Shown here: positions 1 through 8,355 of the stretch, piece after piece | Layout of the letters: every line of letters begins with the position of its first letter | How positions within the stretch are numbered: the stretch's first letter is position 1 | The notes under the pieces: generated by a model | Seen by the model: the letters and a program-made list of their open reading frames with translations, nothing else | The model's database searches: none | What the model was told of the DNA's origin: nothing | NCBI GenBank assembly: GCA_964418425.1 | Contig: CAYQLT010000046.1 | Span: 1-19,948 of the forward strand | Source of the DNA: CAYQLT01 sp964418425 | Lineage (GTDB): Bacteria; Bacillota; Limnochordia; Limnochordales; Geochordaceae | Reading direction: 5' to 3' | DNA: 19,948 bases | Translations under genes and position numbers: made by a program

Positions 1-38
1 ACACACAGCGGTCGGCGAGCCGAGCCCGGTGCGGCCCC

Positions 39-722
39 TCAGCCGCCCCTGCGGGTCGTGCTGGAATCGCCCGGGCTCGCACCGGAGCCGTAGGCCAGCC
101 CCGGCTTGAGGCAGAGTGGCAACCCTGCCACCAAAAGCCACGCCTCATCCGCGCACGCCGCCAGGAACTGATTGGCCCAGCCCAGGACGTCGCGAAACAG
201 CCGGCCCGAGGGGTAAGGCGGAACCACGCCCCAGCCCGTCTCGTTGCTGACCAGGATGGCCGTGGCGCCCCGCCGGCGCACGAGCGCCTCCAGCCCTTCA
301 AGCTCACGCCGAACCCTCTCGTAAAACTCGTCGGGTGACCCCTGCGGCGACGGCGAGTCCACCGGCAGGAACTGGCTCACCAGCAGGCTCACGCAGTCCA
401 GGAGCAGCACCACGTCGCCTCGCCATTCGGCCTCGAGCTGCTCGACCAGGCGACCACCCTGAACCTCCACCGTGCGCCAGGCGGCCGGCCTCAAGCGGCG
501 ATGCCGCTCGATCCGCTCCGCCATCTCCGTGTCCGCCGCCGCGTCGCCCCCCCGGGCCGTCGCGACGAACAAGACGCGGTCGCCGCCCGCCGCCCGGGCG
601 AGGTTTCTGGCGAACTCGCTCTTGCCGCTTCGGGCTCCGCCCAGCACCAGCACCAGGCGCCCGCGGCGGCTATCGTCGGCGCGCGGGCCGCCCTCCGCCG
701 GCCCGGGCATGGAAACGCTCAT
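39..722 (-). CDS. cobU: Adenosylcobinamide kinase / adenosylcobinamide-phosphate guanylyltransferase
   Basis: Bifunctional cytoplasmic enzyme of the nucleotide-loop pathway. It phosphorylates adenosylcobinamide and then transfers GMP to give adenosyl-GDP-cobinamide, the substrate of CobS. The 227-residue protein has the P-loop GGARSGKS (residues 28-35), a histidine in IERHRRLRP (about residue 74) that aligns by eye with the guanylylated His46 of Salmonella CobU, a hydrophobic VVLLLDCVS strand (about 104-112), and the family block SNETGWGVVPPYPSGRLFRD (159-178). The ATG at 722 is preferred over an upstream in-frame start at 830, which would overlap cobQ by 92 nt and adds sequence unlike the family. 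It begins 16 nt after the cobQ stop behind a G-rich stretch. The C-terminal tail of about 20 residues is Ser/Gly-rich. It is the last gene of the cobalamin operon seen here. The 38 bases beyond its stop show nothing definable. Confidence 0.95.
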   Translation of the reverse strand: MSVSMPGPAEGGPRADDSRRGRLVLVLGGARSGKSEFARNLARAAGGDRVLFVATARGGDAAADTEMAERIERHRRLRPAAWRTVEVQGGRLVEQLEAEWRGDVVLLLDCVSLLVSQFLPVDSPSPQGSPDEFYERVRRELEGLEALVRRRGATAILVSNETGWGVVPPYPSGRLFRDVLGWANQFLAACADEAWLLVAGLPLCLKPGLAYGSGASPGDSSTTRRGG

Positions 723-738
723 CGCAGCCCCACCCCGG

Positions 739-2310
739 TCATTGCAGCTGCAGCCCCAGGCAGGCGCCCAGCCGGGCCAGGTCCAGGTGGTCGGCGGCCC
801 ACCGGGCGAGCCGCCCGTAGGAGGGCTCAACCGGGCCCGACGCCGGCAGGGCGCTCACGGGTCGCCCGTCAAGGCCCCGGCGCCGCCACAGAGCTTCGAA
901 AAGCGCCGCCCGCAGGCCGGCGTTGGCCAAAAGACCGTGGCAGTAAGTCCCGGCCACGTTGCCCCGCACACAGCCATCTTCGACCACCTCACCGCCCGGC
1001 AGGCGCACCAGCCGCATCCACGGGCAGACCGCCGCAAGGGGTTCGCCGGCGCCGATGGCGAACGGGGCGCCTGCCGCGCTCCGGCCCATGTGGATTTCGT
1101 ACGCCTCAAAGGCCAGCCCCCCCCAGGCCGCCCAGAACCCCTCCGCCGTCGCCACCCGGCCGCGCACCCGCCGCGTCACCTTGTCGGCGACGAAGCGGGT
1201 GCGCACGGGCAAAAGTCCGAGCCCGTCGGCGACCGGCACCGCTGACTCGACGCCCTCGGGGTCTTCCAGGGTGATCCCCAGCATCTGGAAGCCCCCGCAG
1301 ATGCCCAGCACCGGCACCCCAAGCCGCGCCAGGTGCCGGATGACCCGGTCGAGCCCCGCCTGCCGCAGCCAGGCGAGGTCGGCCAGGGTGCTCTTCGATC
1401 CCGGCAACACCAGGAGGTCCGGGAAACCCACCGCCGCCGTTTCCCGCACCAGCCGCAGCCGCACGTCGGGCTCCTCCGCCAGCGGCTCAAACTCGTCAAA
1501 GTTGGCGATGCGGGGAAGCCCCACCACGGCGATATCCAGGGCGGACACAGGCCCTGAGGCGCCGGCGCCACCGCCACCCAGGCGGTCCAGGTCGAGGCTG
1601 TCCTCGGCGGGCATGAGGGGCTCCTGCAGGTACGGCAGCACACCCCACACATGCAGCCCGCTTCGGGCCTCCAGGATCCGAACGCCTTCGGCAAACAGAG
1701 CCGGATCGCCCCGGAACTTGTTGACCACCAGGCCCCAAACCCGCTCCCGCTCCGGGCCGCTCAAGAGCGCCAGCGTTCCCAGAAGCTGGGCAAAGATGCC
1801 CCCGCGCTCGATGTCGCCCACGAGCAGCGCCGGGGCGCCCACCTCCCGGGCCAGCCCCAGGTTGACGAAATCGCCGTCCCTCAGGTTGAGTTCCGCCGCC
1901 CCGCCGGCGCCCTCGATGAGCACCACGTCAAAGCGCGCAGCCAGTTCCGCAAGAGCCCGAAGCACGACGGGGCGCAGCTCGTCCCGCACCCGGTAGTACT
2001 CGGCCGCCCGCAAGCTCCGCCACGGGCGGCCCATCACCACCACCTGGCAGCGGTCGGGCGCCTCGGGCTTCAGGAGGATGGGGTTCATGGCGGCGATGGA
2101 GGCGACGCCCGCCGCCTGCGCCTGAAACGCCTGGGCGCGGCTGATCTCGGCCCCGTCGGGGGTGACCGCGGCGTTGAGGGACATGTTCTGGGCCTTAAAC
2201 GGCGCCACCGCCATCCCCTTCTGCGCAAGCAGCCGGCACAGCGCGGCCACCAGCGTGCTCTTCCCCACGCCGGACATGGTTCCGGCGACCATCAAAAGCC
2301 GCGCCGCCAT
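739..2310 (-). CDS. cobQ: Cobyric acid synthase (glutamine-hydrolysing)
   Basis: Cytoplasmic ATP- and glutamine-dependent amidase that amidates the b, d, e and g side chains of adenosylcobyrinate a,c-diamide to give adenosylcobyric acid. The 523-residue protein has an N-terminal dethiobiotin-synthetase-like ATPase domain with P-loop GTMSGVGKST (10-19) and the family motif FKAQNMSLNA (38-47). The C-terminal class I glutamine amidotransferase domain carries PGSKST (303-308), the nucleophile Cys338 in LGICGGFQ and His458 in GTYCHG. Length is normal for the family. The ATG at 2310 is chosen because GGAGGGG lies about 8 nt upstream and the protein then starts directly at the ATPase domain. An in-frame start at 2418 would add 36 low-complexity residues. 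The gene overlaps the 3' end of the cbiB-cobD fusion by 19 nt, so translation is probably coupled. Confidence 0.96.
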   Translation of the reverse strand: MAARLLMVAGTMSGVGKSTLVAALCRLLAQKGMAVAPFKAQNMSLNAAVTPDGAEISRAQAFQAQAAGVASIAAMNPILLKPEAPDRCQVVVMGRPWRSLRAAEYYRVRDELRPVVLRALAELAARFDVVLIEGAGGAAELNLRDGDFVNLGLAREVGAPALLVGDIERGGIFAQLLGTLALLSGPERERVWGLVVNKFRGDPALFAEGVRILEARSGLHVWGVLPYLQEPLMPAEDSLDLDRLGGGGAGASGPVSALDIAVVGLPRIANFDEFEPLAEEPDVRLRLVRETAAVGFPDLLVLPGSKSTLADLAWLRQAGLDRVIRHLARLGVPVLGICGGFQMLGITLEDPEGVESAVPVADGLGLLPVRTRFVADKVTRRVRGRVATAEGFWAAWGGLAFEAYEIHMGRSAAGAPFAIGAGEPLAAVCPWMRLVRLPGGEVVEDGCVRGNVAGTYCHGLLANAGLRAALFEALWRRRGLDGRPVSALPASGPVEPSYGRLARWAADHLDLARLGACLGLQLQ

Positions 2311-4502
2311 CTCGCCAGCCCCTCCAGCAGGCGGCGGTTCGCCTCGGGCCCCCGCACCGTCACCCGGATCCACTCCGGCAGCCCAAAGGAGGCAGCATCT
2401 CGAACCACCACGCCGCACCGCCGCAGCGCCGCCGCGACGGCGGCCCCGTCCCCGACCCGCACCAGCAGGAAATTGGTCTCGGACGCCAACACCTCAAACC
2501 CCAACCCGGCGAGCCCCCCGGCCAGCTCCGCCCGGGCGGCCGCAAGCTCCCGAAGCGCCGCCTCCCGGGGGTGTGGCCACGCAAGCAGGCGAACGCCCAC
2601 CAGCTGAGCGGCCGCGTTGACCGACCACGCCGGCTGCGCCATGCGAACCCCATGCACCACGTCCGGCGAGGCGACCACGTAGCCCAGGCGCAATCCCGGC
2701 ACCCGAAACCACTTGGTGAGCGAGCGCAGCAGCACCACCCGCCCCTCCCGGGCCAGGTCCGTCCAGTCGTCGGGCGCCTCGACGAAGGGGAGGTAGCTTT
2801 CGTCGAGCACCCACAGGGCGTCGGTACCGGCGATGACGCCCTCGATTTGGGTGCGGCGCAGGTAGTGCCCGGTGGGGTTGTTGGGGTTGCACAGCCACAC
2901 CAACCGGGGCTGAACGCCTTGGACCGCCTCCCGCAGGTGCTCGGGCTCCCAGCACGCAAAGGCCCGGGAACCCTGCGGCGGACTCGCCCGGTGCACCGCA
3001 GCGTGGGCGACGTGGCAGGCCCGCTCGTACTCGGCGAAGGTGGGGCCGGCCACCAGCACCCGGTCGCCGGGCCTCAGGCAGGCGAGAGCCAGGCTGGTGA
3101 TGAGTTCGCAGGAGCCGTTGCCCGGCCAGACCGTTTCGGGCGCAACGCCCGCAGCCGACGCCAGGGCCTGGCGGAGAGCCGTGGCATCCGGGTCGGGGTA
3201 GCGATCCCAGCGTACCTGCGCCAGCCAGTCGGCCAGGGGCGGCTCGGGCAGGAAATCGTTGAGGTTGGCGCTGAAGTCAAGAAGCTCCGGCGACTCGCCC
3301 GTCCGCAGCCCGCCGTGAACGGGCGGCTGCAGGGCCAAAAGTTCCCGGCGCACCCGCTCCCCCGCCGGCGGCGAGTCGAGGCGTGGCGCCGATGGGGGCG
3401 AATCGAGGCCGGGCGTCGGCGGCGACAAGAGGCCTGGCGCCAGCGGCGGGCGGTGTCGCCGACGCCAGGCGTGCACCGCCACGCCTGCAACGCCGAATAC
3501 CCCGGCCGCCAGGCCGACACCCAGCCGAAGCTGCGGGAAGCTCTCCAGTGTGATGGCCACGCCGGCCAGCAGCGCCGCCGCCAGCCACGCCGTGCGGCGG
3601 ACGAGCCTCCGGGCCTGCCGGATGTCGTCCGGGCCGGGCAGCCGACCTTCGGGGTAGAGGGTGTAGGCCCCCACCTTCTCGAGACGCACCCCCAGAAGCC
3701 CCGCCGCAGCCGACATCGGGTGGCCGGCGTTGGGGCTTTCGGTGCGGCCGGCGTCCCGGCGCCAGACGGCAGAAGCCGAGCGTATCACGCCCGGGCGGCG
3801 CCTCCCGGCGGCCAGCAGCAGCAAGGCCGTCAGGCGGGCCGGCACCCAGGCGGCCACGTCGTCCAGCCGAGCCGGCCCCTTGCCGAGAAATTCGTAACGG
3901 CCATGGTAGCCCCACATGGCGTCCAGCGTGTTGAGCAGGCGATAGCACCACGCACCCGGAAGGCCGGCCACCGCCCACCAGAAAAGCGGCGCCACCACCC
4001 CGTCGCAAGCGTTTTCGGAGAGCGACTCGATGGCGGCGGCCGCAACCCGGGACCCGTCGAGCCGGTCAACCGGCCGGCTCACCAGGTGCCATGCCACCCG
4101 GTGGCGGGCCGTTTGGATGTCGCCGGCCCGCAGGGCCTGCTCCACCTCTTGCCCGGCGGCGACCAGGGCCCGCAGGGCAAATGTGGGCTTGAGAAGGGCG
4201 GCGTAGGCCAGGGCCGCCACCCCCGCCCAAAGAGGGCCGGCCGCGGGCACGCTACCCAGGAGCACCCGTTCGGCGACGGCGGCCACCGCCGCCAGCGCGC
4301 CGGCGCAACCGACCGCCACGGCAAAGCCGTAGGCGAGCGCAGCCGCCGGATGCCGGGGGGCCCGGCGCTCAAGCCGGCCGAAGAGCACGCCCAGGCCCCG
4401 CACCGGATGCCAGCGGTTGGGAAGCTCGCCGAAGGCAGCGTCCAGCCCGAAGGCCAGCGCGAGGGCTGCCGCCGCAATCCAGGCGCCCTCCACCGGCCTC
4501 AC
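2292..4502 (-). CDS. cbiB-cobD: Fused CbiB (adenosylcobinamide-phosphate synthase) and CobD-type threonine-phosphate decarboxylase
   Basis: One 736-residue polypeptide joins two consecutive steps. Residues 1 to about 345 are the membrane protein CbiB, which attaches aminopropanol phosphate to cobyric acid. Diagnostic blocks are RWHPVRGLG (30-38), SLSENACDGVVAPLFWW (160-176), LLNTLDAMWGYHGRYEFLGK (189-208) and SPNAGHPMSAAAGLLGVRLE (256-275), with several hydrophobic segments. Residues from about 390 are a PLP-dependent fold-type I CobD, which decarboxylates threonine phosphate to aminopropanol phosphate. Blocks are FSANLNDFLP (410-419), CNPNNPTG (538-545) and the probable PLP lysine Lys597 in SLTKWFRVPGLRLGY. 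A Pro-rich linker with three short repeats joins them. The GTG at 4502 overlaps the cobS TGA as GTGA and removes a 17-residue Arg-rich leader encoded from 4553. Both halves look complete, with no frameshift. Confidence 0.95.
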   Translation of the reverse strand: MRPVEGAWIAAAALALAFGLDAAFGELPNRWHPVRGLGVLFGRLERRAPRHPAAALAYGFAVAVGCAGALAAVAAVAERVLLGSVPAAGPLWAGVAALAYAALLKPTFALRALVAAGQEVEQALRAGDIQTARHRVAWHLVSRPVDRLDGSRVAAAAIESLSENACDGVVAPLFWWAVAGLPGAWCYRLLNTLDAMWGYHGRYEFLGKGPARLDDVAAWVPARLTALLLLAAGRRRPGVIRSASAVWRRDAGRTESPNAGHPMSAAAGLLGVRLEKVGAYTLYPEGRLPGPDDIRQARRLVRRTAWLAAALLAGVAITLESFPQLRLGVGLAAGVFGVAGVAVHAWRRRHRPPLAPGLLSPPTPGLDSPPSAPRLDSPPAGERVRRELLALQPPVHGGLRTGESPELLDFSANLNDFLPEPPLADWLAQVRWDRYPDPDATALRQALASAAGVAPETVWPGNGSCELITSLALACLRPGDRVLVAGPTFAEYERACHVAHAAVHRASPPQGSRAFACWEPEHLREAVQGVQPRLVWLCNPNNPTGHYLRRTQIEGVIAGTDALWVLDESYLPFVEAPDDWTDLAREGRVVLLRSLTKWFRVPGLRLGYVVASPDVVHGVRMAQPAWSVNAAAQLVGVRLLAWPHPREAALRELAAARAELAGGLAGLGFEVLASETNFLLVRVGDGAAVAAALRRCGVVVRDAASFGLPEWIRVTVRGPEANRRLLEGLARWRRGF
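3370..3444 (-). repeat. Three degenerate repeats encoding the CbiB-CobD linker
   Basis: Inside the fusion gene, a unit beginning GGCGA on the plus strand recurs at 3370, 3397 and 3421 (spacing 27 then 24 nt). It encodes the repeated peptides PGLLSPP, PGLDSPP and PRLDSPP of the Pro-rich linker (about residues 355-380). The periods are multiples of three, so the frame is kept. This looks like slippage or duplication within an unconstrained linker. Confidence 0.7.
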
Positions 4503-5443
4503 CTCGCCGCCCCGCCGGCGGTCGCCCCGCCTGCGGCGGCAAGCTGCAGCCACAGCGCGGCCGTCTCGGTCACCACCCCGACGGCGCCGTACACGTCACC
4601 CGTCAGCCCGCCCAGCAGCCGGTTGGCCCAGGCCCCGAAGGCGAAGCCCGCGGCCCCGGCCAGGATCATGAATCCGGCGGCTGGAAGACCGCCGAGCGCC
4701 ATTGCAGCGGCGAGGGCCAGGGCAGTCGCCATCGCGGCATGCCACCGGGCGAAACCCGCCCGCACCCACGCTCCCAGCCCCTCGGGCCGGGCCGCGGGGA
4801 ACGCGGCCACCGAGACGGCCATCGCCCAGCGGCCGGCGGTGGCGGCCGCCATGAGGGCGGCGGCCGGGCGCTCGGCGTGGGCCACAGCCAGCCACTGGGC
4901 CAGGGCCATCCAGGTTCCTCCCACCACCGCAAAGGCCCCGACGTGGGTGTCCCGCAGGACGGCGAGGCGCCGCTGCCTGGTGTGGGCGCCCAACAGCGCG
5001 TCGCAGCAGTCCAGCCACCCGTCCCAGTGCAGGCCACGGGTGACGAGAAAGCCGGCGGCCAGCGCCGCCAGCGCGCCGGGCCCCGGCCCGAAAAGCCAGG
5101 CCGTCAGCCCATACACCGCCGCCTGGACGGCGCCCACAGCCAGGCCCACCACGGGGAAGAAGGCCACGGCGCCGCCGGGCGCTCCCGAGGCGGCTGCGGC
5201 GATGCCACCGGGCGGCTTCGAGCAGGCTGCAGAAATGGGGTCGGCCATCCCCGAGGTGTCTGAGGGTCCGGCGGAAACTCCGGCACCAAACGGGAGACCG
5301 GTGAGCAGGGCAAACGCCTCGCGCAGGCCGCAAGCGACCCACCGACCGCTTCCGGTCGCTGCCCGAACCCACGGGCCGAGCCTGGGACCGGGGGGCAAAC
5401 GGCCGGTTCGCCCGGGTCGGAGGGCCCGTTGCCCGCCCTTCAC
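4499..5443 (-). CDS. cobS: Adenosylcobinamide-GDP ribazoletransferase (cobalamin synthase)
   Basis: Integral membrane enzyme that joins adenosyl-GDP-cobinamide to alpha-ribazole or its 5'-phosphate, the last assembly step. The 314-residue protein is mostly hydrophobic helices and carries the signature LHWDGWLDCCDALLG (138-152) with the metal-binding aspartates at about 141, 145 and 148, followed by the RRLAVLRDTHVGAFAVV block. FALLTGLPFG (44-53) matches the usual CobS N-terminus, so about 40 residues precede the normal start. A Ser/Gly/Ala-rich insert (about 54-90) separates it from AFFPVVGLAVGA. The GTG at 5443 overlaps the cobT stop as GTGA and is the best start by context, but the extension is atypical and a later internal start is possible. 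Its own stop overlaps the next gene as GTGA. Confidence 0.93.
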   Translation of the reverse strand: MKGGQRALRPGRTGRLPPGPRLGPWVRAATGSGRWVACGLREAFALLTGLPFGAGVSAGPSDTSGMADPISAACSKPPGGIAAAASGAPGGAVAFFPVVGLAVGAVQAAVYGLTAWLFGPGPGALAALAAGFLVTRGLHWDGWLDCCDALLGAHTRQRRLAVLRDTHVGAFAVVGGTWMALAQWLAVAHAERPAAALMAAATAGRWAMAVSVAAFPAARPEGLGAWVRAGFARWHAAMATALALAAAMALGGLPAAGFMILAGAAGFAFGAWANRLLGGLTGDVYGAVGVVTETAALWLQLAAAGGATAGGAAR

Positions 5444-6750
5444 GGCGGCGTGACCCCCGCCTGCTCCAGCGTCCACATCTCCCGGCACAGACGGGCAGCG
5501 GCCTCCACGATGGGCAAAGCCAGCGCCGCCCCCGTCGCCTCTCCCAGGCGCATGTCCAGCTCCAGCAGAGGGCGAAGCCCCAGGTGCGCCAGGGCCAGGC
5601 CGTGACCCGGCTCCGCCGAGCGGTGGCCGGCCAGCCAGTAGGCGGGCGCCTGCGGGCTCAGCGCGGCCGCCACCACGGCGGCAGCGCCCACCACAAACCC
5701 GTCCAGCACCGCCGGAATCCGCAAAGAGGCGGCCTCCAGAAGCGCCCCAGCCAGCGCGGCGATCTCCAGCCCACCTACGGCTGCTAAGGCGCCCAGCGGG
5801 TCGTGGGGACCCGGCTGGTGCCGCTTCAGGGCCTCGCGCACCACCTCCACTTTGCGCTGGATCCCCGCCGCATCCAGCCCGGTGCCCGGGCCCACCACCC
5901 GGGCGGGGTCGCTGCCCGTCAGGGCGGCGATCAGGGCGCTTGCGGCTGTGGTGTTGCCGATGCCCATCTCGCCCACGCCGACCAGCCGGGCGCCAGCGCT
6001 GGCGGCCCTGCGGAGAAGCTCCCGCCCGGCCAGGAGGGCGCGGGCTGCCTCATCCCGCGTCATCGCCGGCTCCCGGGTGAAGTCCCGGGTCCCGGGTCGG
6101 ATTCGGATGGTTACAAGGGTGGCACGATCCGGCGAAGCGGCGCCCTCGGCCGACGGCCCCGGACAGTCCTCTCCCACGCCCGCCACGGGGCTCATGGGCT
6201 TGCCGACGAGCGCCGGGGCGCCTTGGGGAGAGGCCGCCGGCTCGTCTTCGGACGCATGGGCTACGCCCACGTCGGCAACCCACAGCTGCGCGCAAAGGTG
6301 GCGGGCCAGAACGCTGATGGCCGCGCCGCCCTGCATGAAGACCGAGACCATCCGGGCCGTCACCCAGGCCGGGTAGGCGCTCACGCCCTGCGCCACCACG
6401 CCGTGGTCGCCGGCGAAGACGAGGAGCGACTTTTTGTCGGGCACCGGCGGGGGCGCCTCGCCGGCAATGCCCGCCAGCCGCACGGCCAGCTCCTCCAGCA
6501 CCCCCAGGCTGCCCGGCGGCTTGACGAGCCGGTCGAGCCGGGCCCGGGTTCGGGCCATCGCCTCCGCGTCGGGGGGCTCGACCGGGGGCACGAGATCTTG
6601 TTCCACCGAGCGCAGCGGATCCGGTTCCATCGAGGAGATCGGGCCTTCTTTCGCCCCTGGCACCGGGTCTCGTCCGTGGGGCACAGGAGGTCGCGCCCCG
6701 TGGTGCCCGGCGTATGGGTCGGCGAAAGCCTCGGGCCCGAACGTTTTCAC
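5440..6750 (-). CDS. cobT: Nicotinate-nucleotide--dimethylbenzimidazole phosphoribosyltransferase
   Basis: Cytoplasmic enzyme that makes alpha-ribazole 5'-phosphate from nicotinate mononucleotide and the lower-ligand base, supplying CobS. The 436-residue protein has LVKPPGSLGVLEELAVRLAG (75-94), VFAGDHGVVAQGVSAYP (111-127), MQGGAAISVLAR (139-150), GEMGIGNTTAASAL (260-273), AGHRSAEPGHG (374-384) and RLGEATGAALALPIVEAAAR (401-420). The glutamates in the GEMGIGNTT and RLGEATGAA motifs (Glu261, Glu404) are the likely catalytic ones by family knowledge. It is about 80 residues longer than usual, from an N-terminal Pro-rich extension (about 1-60) and a low-complexity insert (about 166-210). The GTG at 6750 overlaps the cbiA TGA as GTGA, supporting this start. 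An internal ATG at 6630 has no ribosome-binding site upstream. Specificity for dimethylbenzimidazole versus another base cannot be read from sequence. Confidence 0.95.
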   Translation of the reverse strand: MKTFGPEAFADPYAGHHGARPPVPHGRDPVPGAKEGPISSMEPDPLRSVEQDLVPPVEPPDAEAMARTRARLDRLVKPPGSLGVLEELAVRLAGIAGEAPPPVPDKKSLLVFAGDHGVVAQGVSAYPAWVTARMVSVFMQGGAAISVLARHLCAQLWVADVGVAHASEDEPAASPQGAPALVGKPMSPVAGVGEDCPGPSAEGAASPDRATLVTIRIRPGTRDFTREPAMTRDEAARALLAGRELLRRAASAGARLVGVGEMGIGNTTAASALIAALTGSDPARVVGPGTGLDAAGIQRKVEVVREALKRHQPGPHDPLGALAAVGGLEIAALAGALLEAASLRIPAVLDGFVVGAAAVVAAALSPQAPAYWLAGHRSAEPGHGLALAHLGLRPLLELDMRLGEATGAALALPIVEAAARLCREMWTLEQAGVTPP

Positions 6751-8300
6751 GGTATGACCGCCCCCCGGGCGCCGGCACGTTCCCCGGCACACGCCTTGAC
6801 GAACCGCCAGGCAAGTTGCGGAAAGGAAAAGAAATGCAGGTGTATGTAGCTGGCCCACAGCGAACCGACGGCCGCCCCGTCCCGCTCAAGCCTCCCGGCC
6901 TGCTCCCACTCCAGCGCCGGCGGTAGGCTGTCGGGGCGTCCCCGCCAGCGGGAGTGGTGAAACTCGTGCCCGCGCACCACCTCTCCCCGCCGCAGAAGCC
7001 ACCCGTCCGCGCACGCCCGCGCCTGCCGGTAGCCGATGCGCAGGGCCTCGACCATCTCGGCTTCACCCGGCAACACGCCTGCCATCGGCCAGCGCCGCTC
7101 TCCGTACACGATGGCCTGCGTGAGCACCATGAGGCCGCCGCATTCGGCGTAGACGGGCCGTCCGCCCGCAACCATGGCCCGCACCCCTGCCCGAAACCCC
7201 TCGTTTTCCGCCAGACGGCGGGCGTAAAGCTCGGGGAACCCCCCGCTGAGGACCAGCCCGTCGGCCTGCGGAGGAATCCCTTCCCCCTCCGCCGGCCGGA
7301 AGAACCGCAGGCGAGCCCCTGCCTGCTCCAGCAGCTCCAGGTTTTCCTGGTAATGGAAGCTGAAGGCCACGTCCCGGGCCACCGCCACCACCGGCTGCCC
7401 GGCCCGAGCCGCCCGCCCGGCGCCTGCATCAGGTGCCGTCTCCCCGGCCCGATAGCCAGCATCGCTCGCAGGCAGTGCCTGCGTCGCCATCGCACCCTCT
7501 TGGTCGCCTGCGGGCGCCCGCTCCACAGCCAAAAGGGGCGCCTGCCGGGCGGCCTGCCAGAGACGATGGAGATCCAGATGGGCTTCCACAAGCCGCGCGG
7601 CCCGCTCGATGAAGCTTTCCGCCCCCGGCCCGGCCGCCTGCCCCGCCGGTGGGCCCGTCGTCCGGGCACCCATCTCGTCGGCCGTCACCAGCCCCAGGTG
7701 GCGCTCGGGCACGCTCACGGCTGAGTCCCGGGGCAGCCACCCGAAGACCGGCAGACCGGTGGCCTCTTCAATGGCCTGCGCCACCCCCCGGCCGTGGGCC
7801 GGGCCGGACACCCGGTTGACCACGAAACCCGCCCACGAAAGCGTCGGTGAAAAGCGCACGAACCCGAGCGCCCAGGCGGCTGCGCTGCGGGCGCAGGCGG
7901 ACGCATCCACCACCAGCACCACGGGAAGCCCCAGGATGCGCGCCAGCTCCGCGCTGCTGGCCGTGTCGTCCTCGTACGCGAGCCCGTCGAACAGCCCCAT
8001 GACGCCCTCTACCACGGCGACGTCCGCGCCCCGGCACCCCCGGGCAAAAGCCGCCGGAAGAAGGCCAGGCGGCATGAGCCAGCTGTCCAGGTTGCGTGCC
8101 GGCCGCCCCGTGGCCGCCGCCAGATGGGACGGGTCGATGTAGTCCGGCCCCACCTTGAAGGCCTGCACCGCTTTACCCCGCCGGCGCCACGCTGCGGCCA
8201 GGCCCACGGCCACCGTGGTCTTGCCGGCGCCGCTGTGGGTGGCGGCCACGAGAAGCCTGGGCAGGAAAAGCTGTCGCTTGCCGTCGAGTGGCTCGGCCAT
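6747..8300 (-). CDS. cbiA: Cobyrinate a,c-diamide synthase
   Basis: Cytoplasmic ATP- and glutamine-dependent amidase acting on the a and c carboxylates of cobyrinate (or hydrogenobyrinate in the aerobic route, where it is named CobB). The 517-residue protein has an N-terminal ATPase domain with P-loop THSGAGKTT (21-29), FKVGPDYIDPSHL (48-60), NLDSWLMPPG (70-79) and VVEGVMGLFDG (96-106). The C-terminal glutamine amidotransferase domain has LSGGFPELYA (351-360), the nucleophile Cys387 in YAECGGLM, and histidines in GHEFHHS (444-450) and SYIHLHF (484-490). It is about 50 residues longer than usual because of an Ala/Gly-rich linker (about 260-302) between the domains. The ATG at 8300 follows a strong GGGGAGGG site. 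It starts 55 nt after cobO, the widest gap in the operon. Confidence 0.96.
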   Translation of the reverse strand: MAEPLDGKRQLFLPRLLVAATHSGAGKTTVAVGLAAAWRRRGKAVQAFKVGPDYIDPSHLAAATGRPARNLDSWLMPPGLLPAAFARGCRGADVAVVEGVMGLFDGLAYEDDTASSAELARILGLPVVLVVDASACARSAAAWALGFVRFSPTLSWAGFVVNRVSGPAHGRGVAQAIEEATGLPVFGWLPRDSAVSVPERHLGLVTADEMGARTTGPPAGQAAGPGAESFIERAARLVEAHLDLHRLWQAARQAPLLAVERAPAGDQEGAMATQALPASDAGYRAGETAPDAGAGRAARAGQPVVAVARDVAFSFHYQENLELLEQAGARLRFFRPAEGEGIPPQADGLVLSGGFPELYARRLAENEGFRAGVRAMVAGGRPVYAECGGLMVLTQAIVYGERRWPMAGVLPGEAEMVEALRIGYRQARACADGWLLRRGEVVRGHEFHHSRWRGRPDSLPPALEWEQAGRLERDGAAVGSLWASYIHLHFFSFPQLAWRFVKACAGERAGARGAVIP

Positions 8301-8355
8301 CGCGCCCTCCCCTCGCCGTGCGGGTCACGGCTGCCGCCGGTCGACCCCCGGTCCG

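Noticed and set aside
1..38. Start of a further gene after cobU
   Set aside because: GTG triplets occur near the left edge but there is no binding site and too little sequence to judge.
723..830. Extended N-terminus for CobU from 830
   Set aside because: It overlaps cobQ by 92 nt, adds Pro/Gly/Trp-rich residues unlike the family, and a better placed ATG exists at 722.
2571..5453. A 960-codon open frame on the plus strand opposite cbiB-cobD and cobS
   Set aside because: It is antisense to two genes with clear family motifs and its translation is Arg/Pro/Gln-rich with no recognisable domain. Such long shadows are expected in GC-rich DNA.
6050..7669. A 539-codon open frame on the minus strand across cobT and cbiA
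   Set aside because: It is another frame of two well-supported genes and its translation is Arg/Gly/Ala-rich without motifs.
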